Origin: Chloroflexota bacterium
Lineage (GTDB): Bacteria; Chloroflexota; Dormibacteria; Dormibacterales; Dormibacteraceae
Reading direction: 5' to 3'
NCBI GenBank assembly: GCA_005881025.1
Contig: VBFO01000108.1
Location: 1 to 36,994, forward strand
Length of the DNA stretch: 36,994 nt
Under the pieces are notes generated by a model. That model worked only from the letters and a program-made list of their open reading frames with translations, was not told where the DNA came from and did not search any database. This document shows positions 18,300-26,616 of the stretch, one piece after another. Made by a program: the position numbers and the translations under genes. How positions within the stretch are numbered: the first letter of the stretch is position 1; each line of letters opens with the position of its first letter.

Positions 18300-19592
18300 T
18301 CAAAAGACGCGCAGGAACGACGAGACCGCGCGCACAGGCTCGAGTTGGGCGATCCGCTCCCTCGCGCGCTGCAGCCGGCTGTCGGCGGTCGGGTGTGTGG
18401 TGATCACAAGCTCCGCGGTCTTCTCTTCCACCCAGGCGTCCTTCTGGATGAAGCTGGAGATGCTCACGCCCTCCTCGGCGAAGACCTGGCCAACCGCAGC
18501 CAGCACGCCGGGCCGATCCTCCGCTCGAATTCGGTAATAGGCCCTCGTCACCACCTCGCCCATCGGGATGACTCCTACGCGGTCGTCGAAGCTGAACGAA
18601 GGCCGGCTCTGCACGCCGCGCCGGATCGAGCGAGCAAGATCGATCAGGTCTCCAACCACCGCGGATGCGGTCGGCCGGCCACCCGCGCCCTGACCGACCA
18701 GGAGCACCTGGCCAACCAGGTCACCCTCCACGAAGACTGCGTTGTTCGCCCCCTCGACCTGCGCCAGCGGGTGATCCAGCGGGACCATGGCCGGATGCAC
18801 CCTTGCCTCCACCCGTCCCGGATGCCGCTGCGTGTGAGCGATGAGCTTGATCGCGTACCCGAGCTCTCGCGCGTATCGAAAATCCACCGGCTCGATCCCG
18901 TCGATGCCCTCGCGATAGATGTCGCTCGGCCTGACGCGGATCTCGTAGGCGATCGACCCCAGGATCGCCAGCTTGTAAGTGGCATCGAAGCCGCCCACAT
19001 CATCGGTCGGATCCGCCTCCGCGTATCCGGCCGCCTGCGCCTCGCGGACGGCAGACTCGAGCGGCAGCTCCTCGGCGGCCATGCGGCCGAGCACGTAGTT
19101 GGTGGTTCCGTTTATCACTGCTGAGACGCGCTCGATCCGGTTGGCCTGAAGGTCGGTGCGAAATGCGCTGATGAGCGGAATCCCACCTCCGACGGCCGCC
19201 TCGAAGTACACGTCGACGTTTTTTTCGGCAGCAAGGCTCAAGAGCTCAGGCCCGTGGTTGGCCATCACCACCTTGTTGGCGGTCACCACATGCTTGCCGG
19301 ATGCGATGGCGCGCTCGAGATATGAGCGCATCGGCTCATCGCCCCCTGCCACCTCCACCACGACCTGGATGGATGGATCGTCCAGAAGCTGGGCGGCGTC
19401 AGCAGTCAGCAGCTCCCGCCCAATCTCGACCATCCGTGGCTTGCCGACATCCCGGACGAGCACGCGGCGGAGGCAGAGCTCGACGCCCGCACGCCGAGCC
19501 AGCTGAGTCTGCCAGGTCAGCATGCGCTCGGCCACGCGGGAGCCCACAGTGCCCAACCCGATCAAGCCGACGTTCAAGGTACTTACGGTCAC
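18300..19592 (-). CDS. hom: Homoserine dehydrogenase with C-terminal ACT domain
   Basis: STLNVGLIGLGTVGSRVAERML...ASGKHVVTANKVVMANHGPELLSLAAEKNVDVYFEAAVGGGIPLISAFRTDLQANRIERVSAVINGTTNYVL; ORF extends to 19712 but GTG near 19592 fits better. Confidence 0.94.
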   Translation of the reverse strand: MTVSTLNVGLIGLGTVGSRVAERMLTWQTQLARRAGVELCLRRVLVRDVGKPRMVEIGRELLTADAAQLLDDPSIQVVVEVAGGDEPMRSYLERAIASGKHVVTANKVVMANHGPELLSLAAEKNVDVYFEAAVGGGIPLISAFRTDLQANRIERVSAVINGTTNYVLGRMAAEELPLESAVREAQAAGYAEADPTDDVGGFDATYKLAILGSIAYEIRVRPSDIYREGIDGIEPVDFRYARELGYAIKLIAHTQRHPGRVEARVHPAMVPLDHPLAQVEGANNAVFVEGDLVGQVLLVGQGAGGRPTASAVVGDLIDLARSIRRGVQSRPSFSFDDRVGVIPMGEVVTRAYYRIRAEDRPGVLAAVGQVFAEEGVSISSFIQKDAWVEEKTAELVITTHPTADSRLQRARERIAQLEPVRAVSSFLRVF

Positions 19593-19611
19593 GGGGGCTA
19601 TTCTCCCCGGC

Positions 19612-20562
19612 ATGGCACGAGTCCTGCGCGAAGCCGACGTCGCCCGTGTGATCGAGATGGACGCCGTGATTGCTGCGGTCACCGCCGCGACGCGTGACCT
19701 GGCCGAGGGCAAGGCGCAGAACGAGCCCCGCCGGCGCGCGTTCGCGCCTCGGGGATTCCTGAACGTAATGTTCGCGGCCTACCCTGGCGGTGACTGCTTG
19801 GGCCTGAAGGCCTACTCGGTGGCCGACGGCGCCGTGCGTTTCCTGGTCACCGTTTTCGGCCTGGATGGTGCGCTTAAGGCGCTGATCGAGGCGGAGAACA
19901 TGGGTGCCTACCGCACGGGGGCCGCCAGCGCAGTCGCCGCGAGGGCCCTTACGCCGCGCCACCCCCTGACCGTCGGACTGATCGGGGCTGGACGCCAGGC
20001 TCGGACCCAAGCCCTGGCCCTTTCGCGCGTCCTCGAGATAGCGGAGCTCCGCGTGTTCAGCCGCGATCAGTCGCATCGTGAGTCGTTCGCGGCTGAGCAG
20101 GCGACCTCGCTTGGCATCAAAGTCGTCGCCGCCGGCAGCGCAGAAGCGGCGGTCCGAGGCGCGGATGTGGTGCTGACCATCACCACCAGCTCGACGCCGG
20201 TGCTGGAGGCGGGCTGGGTCGAAGGCAACGCGCTGGTGATCGGAGCGGGGTCGAACTTCGCCAACCGGACTGAGCTCCCCACCGACCTGATCACTCGGGC
20301 GAAAACCATTGTCGTCGACCAGCTCGCCACCGCCCGGATCGAGAGTGGAGACCTGATCGCGGCCAACGCCGCTGGGAGTTTCGATTGGGAGCGTGCGACC
20401 GAGCTGGGCACGGTGCTGGCCGCGAGCTGGAAGGCTCCCGAGCAGCCCGGCATCACGGTCTTCGAGTCCCACGGCCTGGCGCTTTGGGACCTCGCCGCGG
20501 CATCAGTCGTGCTGCCTGCGGCTATCCAGAGCGGTCTGGGCGAGGAGGTCAGCCTCTTCTAA
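19612..20562 (+). CDS. Ornithine cyclodeaminase / mu-crystallin family protein
   Basis: MARVLREADVARVIEMDAVIAAVTAATRDLAEGKAQNEPRRRAF...AENMGAYRTGAASAVAARALTPRHPLTVGLIGAGRQARTQALALS. Confidence 0.9.
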   Translation: MARVLREADVARVIEMDAVIAAVTAATRDLAEGKAQNEPRRRAFAPRGFLNVMFAAYPGGDCLGLKAYSVADGAVRFLVTVFGLDGALKALIEAENMGAYRTGAASAVAARALTPRHPLTVGLIGAGRQARTQALALSRVLEIAELRVFSRDQSHRESFAAEQATSLGIKVVAAGSAEAAVRGADVVLTITTSSTPVLEAGWVEGNALVIGAGSNFANRTELPTDLITRAKTIVVDQLATARIESGDLIAANAAGSFDWERATELGTVLAASWKAPEQPGITVFESHGLALWDLAAASVVLPAAIQSGLGEEVSLF

Positions 20563-20588
20563 TCAGGCCGCCGGCCCGGGAGGTCTCT

Positions 20589-20879
20589 CTAGTGCAGGTG
20601 TGAGGGGATCGACTGCGGGGCCAGGGCACCGATCTGCAGATAAGAGCCGACCAGGAACGCCACCACCAGGATGACCACCAGTGCCGCGCTGGCCGCCGAG
20701 TACAGCACCAACGCGGATGGTCCCGAGCCGGCGATTCGCGTCAGCAGGTCGGGCCAGTCCGCGCCCCGGCTCGGCTGCCAGGCCTGAACCCCCTCCCGGA
20801 TCGTTCGGGAGACGTCGTCGTCGGAGGGCACATTCGGCCCTCCCTGGGTGGAGTTATCTTCCACGTAGGGCACCTTCAC
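20589..20879 (-). CDS. Single-TM protein, putative anti-sigma factor partner
   Basis: Overlaps the ECF sigma 3' end; cytosolic N-terminus then LVLYSAASAALVVILVVAFLVGSYLQI TM segment. Confidence 0.55.
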   Translation of the reverse strand: MKVPYVEDNSTQGGPNVPSDDDVSRTIREGVQAWQPSRGADWPDLLTRIAGSGPSALVLYSAASAALVVILVVAFLVGSYLQIGALAPQSIPSHLH

Positions 20880-21423
20880 TAGTCGAACGCTTCGGTTCCC
20901 AGACTTGGTCGCTCGCCGTTGCTTTCCTCATGATCGCGACGGCCTTTGCGATCCGGGACGCGACGGTTCCTGCCGGCACCCCCAGCACCGCTGCAATCTC
21001 TTCGCGCGTCAGGCCCTCGTAGTAGTGAAGGACTACTGCCGCCCGCAGCTTCGGGCTCAAGGCCTTGAGGGCTTTGGTGACCACGTCCTTCGCCTCGGCC
21101 TGGTCGTACTCACGGCGGTCGGGTGCGACGTACAGGCGGGCGGGCAGGAAGCGGGCGAGCTTCTGCCTCCGGAGGTAAGAGATGGCGAGGTTGACGCCAA
21201 TCCTCCTCAGCCAGGCGCCCGGAGGGGCGGTCGGCGTGTAGCGCTGGCGTGCGCGGTAGGCGCGCACGAACGTCTCCTGGGTGAGGTCCTCGGCCGCGGC
21301 CGAGTCCAGCACCACGGCGCGGATGGCTCGGTAGACCGGCGTGTACTCGCGCGCGTAGAGCTCCCGGAACTGAGTCGCCGGGTCGAGCTCCTGGCCCTCG
21401 GTCACCCGGTAAGTGTGGGACAA
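20854..21423 (-). CDS. ECF-type RNA polymerase sigma factor
   Basis: FRELYAREYTPVYRAIRAVVLDSAAAEDLTQETFVRAYRARQRY (region 2) ... LKALSPKLRAAVVLHYYEGLTREEIAAVLGVPAGTVASRIAKAVAIMRK (region 4). Confidence 0.92.
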   Translation of the reverse strand: MSHTYRVTEGQELDPATQFRELYAREYTPVYRAIRAVVLDSAAAEDLTQETFVRAYRARQRYTPTAPPGAWLRRIGVNLAISYLRRQKLARFLPARLYVAPDRREYDQAEAKDVVTKALKALSPKLRAAVVLHYYEGLTREEIAAVLGVPAGTVASRIAKAVAIMRKATASDQVWEPKRSTSEGALRGR

Positions 21424-21503
21424 CCAACCCGTCTGGTTGGATGTCTTACTTGCACCGACCTAGCGCGTCCGACCGTTCGTGCCCGAATGGCGTAGCCCAG
21501 CAA

Positions 21504-21533
21504 GCGATGGCGAGATGCCGGCCTCGCCATCGC
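21504..21533 (-). terminator. Strong hairpin, possible U-tract-less terminator of the 91-aa gene
   Basis: GCGATGGCGAG-ATGCCGGC-CTCGCCATCGC: perfect 11-bp stem, 8-nt loop, 12 bp past the 91-aa ORF stop; no obvious U-tract. Confidence 0.55.
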
Positions 21534-21545
21534 CTCAGGACTTGA

Positions 21546-21821
21546 TTAGAGGTTTTCCTCTGACCGGTTGTGAGTGATCTGCTCGGCACCGACCGAGTTC
21601 GACGCACCGAAGCCCGCCTCAGACCGGTTGTGCGCGATCTGCTCTGCACCGATGGCCGGCGCGGACTGGGTGACGTTCGAGTTGTGGCTGGCGGACAGCG
21701 TCGCGACGACCGCTGGCGCGCTCACTGCAATTACCGCACCGGCGGCGAAGGCCAGCAATCCGCTGACGACGGCGGCGCCGAATCGAACGGGGCGGCTGAC
21801 GAGGGTGTTGACGTTTTGCAT
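21546..21821 (-). CDS. Small exported/membrane-anchored protein with duplicated GAEQI[A/T]HNRSE motif
   Basis: MQNVNTLVSRPVRFGAAVVSGLLAFAAGAVIAVSAPAVVATLSASHNSNVTQSAPAIGAEQIAHNRSEAGFGASNSVGAEQITHNRSEENL; AGGAGG SD 10 nt before ATG (minus strand AGGAGGTCGAAGTCAGATG). Confidence 0.72.
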   Translation of the reverse strand: MQNVNTLVSRPVRFGAAVVSGLLAFAAGAVIAVSAPAVVATLSASHNSNVTQSAPAIGAEQIAHNRSEAGFGASNSVGAEQITHNRSEENL

Positions 21822-21898
21822 CTGACTTCGACCTCCTGGTTGATGAGGCCAGCTTCCGCTTGTAAGCTCGACCGTTCATCGGTGAGCTCCCTCATTTC

Positions 21899-24733
21899 TC
21901 AGCGTGAGGCCGGGCGTGTCTCCGAGACGTTCAGGTGTCGGGCCAGCTCGGTGCGGTTGCGCGCACCGGTCCTCGCCAGGATGTTGGACACGTGGCGTTC
22001 GACAGTCTTGCGCGACAGAAAGAGCCGGCTCGCGATCTCGGGATTGCTGTGCCCGGCCCCGATCAGCGTCGCAATCTCCCTCTCGCGATCGCTGAGTCGA
22101 TCGAGCGCGTTCTCTCCGGCTCGGGCCTGACCCCGACGCCAGGTGCGGACGCCGAGACGTCGCAGCCCAAGCTCAGCCAGATGTTGCTCGGTTGCCGCAC
22201 CCGCAGCGGCCGCTACGTCACCAGCTTTTCGAAACTCCTCTGCTGCACGCGGCCGATCGCTTCCAATCAACGCGCCGGCGAGGTCCAGCCGGGTCCACAG
22301 CAGCGCGCCGACCAAGCCAAGTCGGTCCCTCTCCGCCAGGACCGCTTCCATCTCTGCGATTCCTGCGGGATCGCCCTTGGCGACCGCGATCAGGGCCGCC
22401 ACATGCCTCCGCCAGAGCATGTCGTTCAACAATGCAGGACGCCCATTCTCGTCCCAGGCTTGCAGCTCTTCCTCTGCCTCTTCGAGGCGGCCCAAACGCG
22501 CTAACGACTCGGCTGTCTTGAGCGCCAGCTCGCGCGAACATCGCCGGCAGTCGGCGGCCAAGGCGTCTTGCCGGCTTGCCTCGGCATGGCGCTCAACTTC
22601 CACGCTGCGACCGGAACCGGCACACCTGGCCAGCCAGACTGAGATATGCCAGTGGAGATGCATGCGGAAATGCGGCTGCGATTGGCGGATCACCTCGCGT
22701 TCGAGGCTGGCGATGGCATCGCGCCAGTCACCACGAGACAACCAGATCTGGTGGCGGAGGTCATGGATCGACCAGTTGCCCACCTTGGCCATGGCGAATC
22801 GTTCCCCGCTACCAGCAACCCGCCGCTCCAATTCCAAGCATTCCGAGATGACCTCGTCTGCCTCGTCAAAGTGAGCTATATCGATCAGCTTGCTGGCCAG
22901 GGACGAGCCCGCTGCAAGAGTGAGCATGGGCAGCATTCGATGCCGCGCTTGCGTCCAGGCGCGCCGCGCGCTGGCGATGGCCTCCTCGACACGGCCGGCG
23001 AACATCAAGGCTGTGGCGCGGTCCTGCTCGGCCCAGATCGAGCCCTCCTCTGAGCTCCTGGCCACCTGAGCCATCTCCTCGGCGATCTGCAGCTGTGCAG
23101 GGCCATTCTCTTCAACCACCGCAGAATCGAACGCGACTTGCAGGGCGGCCACGTAAGCATCGCGCTCGCGCGAATCGATTTCGACGGGTGGTTTGCCCCA
23201 CAGCTGCCGAGCCTTCTCTGCTGCATCGAATGCAGCCCTTCGGCCTTCAGCTGCACGGTGCTTCTGGACCTGAAGCAAATTCGCCCGATGCGACTCGATC
23301 TCGACTGACAGCACGGGGTCATCAGTGGCCTGGCTCAAGGCGAGCTCAAGCAATGAAAACGCCTCTTCCTTTCGTTCCATGAGGCTGGCCGCGGCACGCG
23401 ACGCAGCAAGAAAAGCGGTGGCACGGAGCGTCGGATCTGTGACGCCTGACGCAAGGTTGCTCCAGCGGTCCAGGGCAATCTGCTGCTCGCCTATCTCGGT
23501 GGCCAGCTGCGCGACCGCCAACCGAAGCGCGATCGCGACCGGCTCGGCCAATCCGCTCGCGTCCGCCAGGCGCGCGAGCTCCAACAGACCCTCGCGCCCC
23601 AGAAGTCTTCGCCGCGGCGACTGCAGAACACGCAGCGCCAGCTCAGCCGCGTCAAGGCCGGCTTCGCGACGATGGACGAGAGCCTCATGCAGCAGCTGGA
23701 CGTCGGTTACCGCGTGTCGCTCGAGAAAGGTCGCAAGCAGGGCGTGGAGCTCGCGACGTGACGGCGCGGACAATTGGCCCATCGCCGACGCCCGGATCAG
23801 GTCATGGCCAAGACCAACGGCGACGCCATGCACGACCGCGAGGCCTGATCGCTCCAGGTCTACGATCGCTTCTTCGGTGCGAGCGTGGTCCCATTCCATC
23901 ACCGCTTCCAGCTCCGAGGCCGCCAGCGGGCGAGTGGCGACACAGAGAAGCGCAAGCATTCGTGCGGCGTCGCGCCCGAGGCCGCGCTGCCTGGTCGTTA
24001 CGTAGTCGGCAAGGTCATGCTCTTCACCGCTGCGGGCGAGGAAGCCAAGCCAGAAGGGCGAGCCATTCGACTGGGTCCAGAGTTCGGCAACCCGCTGTGC
24101 GCTGAGCTGTGGACCCAGCTGCCGGATGAGCTGAACACCTTCATCGGGTTCCAGTGGGCCGAGGTCGATGGTCGACACTTGCTCTTCGCCGAGATCCTTG
24201 ATCAAGGAGTCCTGGAAGGCCAATCCCCGACTGATCGGCCGGGTGGCGGCGATGACGGCGAACGGTATTTCCTCTTCAGCAGCTGAGCGGACCAGGTAAG
24301 AACACAGCGCTAGCGAGAGGTCATCGACCCACTGGAGGTCATCGGCGACGAGAAGGATCGAACCCTCGAGTCCGAGCAGCGCCCGCCGCGCCGCCTCGAA
24401 AAGACGAAGTGGCTCCAGCGAGCGGTCGTCAACCGGATTGGGGCTGAAGAGAAACTCGTGCAACATCTCGCCCGCATCGCTGACTTTGCCGAGCTCGCGC
24501 AGAAGGTTGGCCGCCGCGGCGAGTGGGACCTGTAGCGCAGACTCGTATCCGACGACGCCAAGTACGTGGGTGGCTCGCCGCCGGCTGCGCATCTCCGCCA
24601 GCAGACGACTCTTTCCTGATCCCGGAACTCCCGAGATGAGAGCGGCGGCCGGTCTGTTGTCGGCGTTCGCCCTCGAACATACGGAATCGAGGAGAGCCAG
24701 CTCGACTCGGCGTCCGACGAAGGCCGCGCTCAT
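21899..24733 (-). CDS. LAL-type transcriptional regulator (AAA ATPase plus C-terminal LuxR HTH)
   Basis: N-terminal FVGRRVELALLDSV...ALISGVPGSGKSRLLAEM; C-terminal LSDREREIATLIGAGHSNPEIASRLFLSRKTVERHVSNILARTGARNRTELARHL. Confidence 0.9.
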   Translation of the reverse strand: MSAAFVGRRVELALLDSVCSRANADNRPAAALISGVPGSGKSRLLAEMRSRRRATHVLGVVGYESALQVPLAAAANLLRELGKVSDAGEMLHEFLFSPNPVDDRSLEPLRLFEAARRALLGLEGSILLVADDLQWVDDLSLALCSYLVRSAAEEEIPFAVIAATRPISRGLAFQDSLIKDLGEEQVSTIDLGPLEPDEGVQLIRQLGPQLSAQRVAELWTQSNGSPFWLGFLARSGEEHDLADYVTTRQRGLGRDAARMLALLCVATRPLAASELEAVMEWDHARTEEAIVDLERSGLAVVHGVAVGLGHDLIRASAMGQLSAPSRRELHALLATFLERHAVTDVQLLHEALVHRREAGLDAAELALRVLQSPRRRLLGREGLLELARLADASGLAEPVAIALRLAVAQLATEIGEQQIALDRWSNLASGVTDPTLRATAFLAASRAAASLMERKEEAFSLLELALSQATDDPVLSVEIESHRANLLQVQKHRAAEGRRAAFDAAEKARQLWGKPPVEIDSRERDAYVAALQVAFDSAVVEENGPAQLQIAEEMAQVARSSEEGSIWAEQDRATALMFAGRVEEAIASARRAWTQARHRMLPMLTLAAGSSLASKLIDIAHFDEADEVISECLELERRVAGSGERFAMAKVGNWSIHDLRHQIWLSRGDWRDAIASLEREVIRQSQPHFRMHLHWHISVWLARCAGSGRSVEVERHAEASRQDALAADCRRCSRELALKTAESLARLGRLEEAEEELQAWDENGRPALLNDMLWRRHVAALIAVAKGDPAGIAEMEAVLAERDRLGLVGALLWTRLDLAGALIGSDRPRAAEEFRKAGDVAAAAGAATEQHLAELGLRRLGVRTWRRGQARAGENALDRLSDREREIATLIGAGHSNPEIASRLFLSRKTVERHVSNILARTGARNRTELARHLNVSETRPASR

Positions 24734-24828
24734 CAGCTTGAAAGTTAACTACCAATGAAGTGAGCCCGAATGTCGCGATCCGGCATGCAGGTTCCGACAT
24801 CGGTGCCCGAATAGTGGAGAGACCAGAG

Positions 24829-24913
24829 TGGTGGGCGACCCGGGACTCGAACCCGGATGGGTTGCCCCACACGCCCCTCAAACGTGCGCGTCTACCAGTT
24901 CCGCCAGCCGCCC
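24829..24913 (-). tRNA. tRNA-Leu(GAG), CCA encoded
   Basis: GGGCGGCTGGCGGAACTGGTAGACGCGCACGTTTGAGGGGCGTG...GGTTCGAGTCCCGGGTCGCCCACCA; anticodon loop UUGAGGG; long variable arm. Confidence 0.93.
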
Positions 24914-25003
24914 TTGCTGCGCTGCGTGATTCTACCGGTGCAGCCCGCCGGAGGCCACCGCCAGCAATCTGACCATCTTGGTTGCAACTGAATCGACTCC
25001 GGA

Positions 25004-25023
25004 TATGCTTTCGCCGCCGTGGT
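25004..25023 (+). promoter_or_regulatory. Copy 1 of shared element TATGCTTTCGCCGCCGTGGT (-10-like plus GTG)
   Basis: Identical 20-mer at 25767-25786; TATGCT resembles a -10 and lies 9 nt before GTG. Confidence 0.45.
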
Positions 25024-25750
25024 CGGATTACTCGGGCTCCTGCGGTTCAAGTGGACATACCTCATCGTCGGCGTGATCCTTGGCGGCATCGGGCTGTTCA
25101 CGTTCCTGTCGGCCCACCCCAGCAAGGCCGTTGAGATCGATGGCACCGAGAGCAAGTACATCGAGGTCACCAAGAGCGGTAACTACGACCGCAACGAGCT
25201 CAACCTGCAAGGCGACAGCAACACCTACACCCTGGACAAGAACACATTCCATCCGACCCTGCCGGACGAGGTCTACAAGGGCGGGAAGATGCAGATCTGG
25301 ATCGATGAGGGGACGACCACCATCATCGCGATCACGCTGTACGACCAGGACGACAAGAACCCTACGAAGTACACGACAGCCGTCTACGACAACCCCGCCA
25401 CCGAAACGTCGACCTCGCAGGGGGCGGGCATCTTCCTCGGAGTTCTTGGCGCGGTCTTCCTGGTGGTTTTCGGACTGTGGTTCGTGCTTGGAAGCCGGCG
25501 CCCGGCCGGCATGACTGCTGCAGGTGGACCGATCATGGGAATGCCACTCCCGGTGCCGCAGTCGCCATCACAACCAGGCTCCAGCCCCGGCGTGTCCCCT
25601 GACGGCAAGTGGTACTGGGACGGCCAGCAGTGGCGGAACGTGTCCGCCGACGGTAGGTTTCGGTGGGACGGCACCCAGTGGGTGGAGATGGGGACTACTT
25701 ACGCGGCCAGGGGTGCCCCGCCGCCGCCGGCGGCTACACCCACCAGCTGA
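25019..25750 (+). CDS. Membrane protein with C-terminal Trp-rich (DUF2510-like) repeats
   Basis: (V)VGLLGLLRFKWTYLIVGVILGGIGLFTFLSAHPSKAVEIDGTESKYIEVTKSGNYDRNELNLQGD...SPDGKWYWDGQQWRNVSADGRFRWDGTQWVEMG. Confidence 0.8.
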   Translation: MVGLLGLLRFKWTYLIVGVILGGIGLFTFLSAHPSKAVEIDGTESKYIEVTKSGNYDRNELNLQGDSNTYTLDKNTFHPTLPDEVYKGGKMQIWIDEGTTTIIAITLYDQDDKNPTKYTTAVYDNPATETSTSQGAGIFLGVLGAVFLVVFGLWFVLGSRRPAGMTAAGGPIMGMPLPVPQSPSQPGSSPGVSPDGKWYWDGQQWRNVSADGRFRWDGTQWVEMGTTYAARGAPPPPAATPTS

Positions 25751-25766
25751 TCACCCGGGCTCGGAC

Positions 25767-25786
25767 TATGCTTTCGCCGCCGTGGT
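25767..25786 (+). promoter_or_regulatory. Copy 2 of shared element TATGCTTTCGCCGCCGTGGT
   Basis: Exact 20-nt match to 25004-25023, upstream of the second Trp-repeat gene. Confidence 0.45.
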
Positions 25787-25823
25787 GCCACCCATCCGCC
25801 TTTCTGGCCTGAAGACGGCTTAG
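25782..25823 (+). CDS. Putative leaderless 13-aa upstream ORF ([13 protein letters not shown])
   Basis: GTGGTGCCACCCATCCGCCTTTCTGGCCTGAAGACGGCTTAG; stop TAG overlaps the AGGAGG SD of the next gene. Confidence 0.3.
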   Translation: MVPPIRLSGLKTA

Positions 25824-25827
25824 GAGG

Positions 25828-26325
25828 ATGGCGATAGTGGTCGGTGAGTTGTCACCGGACGGCGCCCACTACTGGGATGGCAACCGGTGGCAGTCGGCTT
25901 TTTCCGCTGATCGACAGTGGCACTGGGACGGCGCCCGATGGACCGCAGTTGATGTCCGGCCGGGCCCTGCACCATCGACGGCGATTGCAGTGGCTCAACC
26001 CGCCCCTCCGGTCTATTCAACTCCAGTCATGGTTATCCGACCGGCGACCAACAGCCTGGCCGTCGTGTCGCTGGTCGCAGGCATCATTTCGTGGTTCATG
26101 TGCCCGTTCGTGGGTGGAATCGTCGCGGTGATCACGGGCCATGTGGCGCGCAGCCAGATCAAGCGGTCAGGTGAAGGCGGTGGCGGCCTGGCTACGGCCG
26201 GCCTGATCCTGGGCTACCTCCACGTTGCTCTCTATGGAGCGTTTGCCCTTTTCTGGATCTTTGTTTTTGGCGGCATGGCGGTGCTCGGCACGATCCTGAG
26301 CGTGACGCCGACAACCAGCCCGTGA
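25828..26325 (+). CDS. Membrane protein with N-terminal Trp-rich repeats and DUF4190-like C-terminal region
   Basis: [37 protein letters not shown]...[63 protein letters not shown] upstream; GTG 25837 may be the true start. Confidence 0.82.
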   Translation: MAIVVGELSPDGAHYWDGNRWQSAFSADRQWHWDGARWTAVDVRPGPAPSTAIAVAQPAPPVYSTPVMVIRPATNSLAVVSLVAGIISWFMCPFVGGIVAVITGHVARSQIKRSGEGGGGLATAGLILGYLHVALYGAFALFWIFVFGGMAVLGTILSVTPTTSP

Positions 26326-26340
26326 GCCTTGGGGAGGAGT

Positions 26341-26416
26341 TGGTGCCCGCTGCAAGACTCGAACTCGCAACCTCTTGATCCGAAGTCAAGCGCTCTATCC
26401 ATTGAGCTAAGCGGGC
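26341..26416 (-). tRNA. tRNA-Arg(UCG), CCA encoded
   Basis: GCCCGCTTAGCTCAATGGATAGAGCGCTTGACTTCGGATCAAGAGGTTGCGAGTTCGAGTCTTGCAGCGGGCACCA; loop CUUCGGA. Confidence 0.93.
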
Positions 26417-26568
26417 AAACCGACTCCGACCGAAGCCAAAGTCTAGATAGCGTCGAATTAGTGCGCCCTGCGCGCGCCCGGCGCCATTGAGCTAAGCGGG
26501 CAAACCGACTCCGACCGAAGCCAAAGTCTAGATAGCGTCGAATTGGTGCGCCCTACGCGCGCCCGGCG
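26399..26568. repeat. 85-bp tandem repeat x2 containing tRNA-Arg 5' end plus upstream region, with a partial third copy
   Basis: 26399-26483 and 26484-26568 differ at 2 of 85 positions; third fragment gctaagcgggc at 26568-26578. Confidence 0.92.
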
Positions 26569-26616
26569 CTAAGCGGGCGCGCCGAACAGTCTAAGTAGGG
26601 TTTGCCCGGCGCTTGG

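Noticed and set aside
19399-20472. 357-aa minus-strand ORF opposite the ornithine cyclodeaminase-like gene
   Set aside because: Antisense shadow of a well-recognised family member.
26399-26578. tRNA-associated integration site or CRISPR-like array
   Set aside because: No integrase, and the duplicated part is the tRNA 5' end with contiguous 85-bp units and no spacers; tandem duplication fits better.
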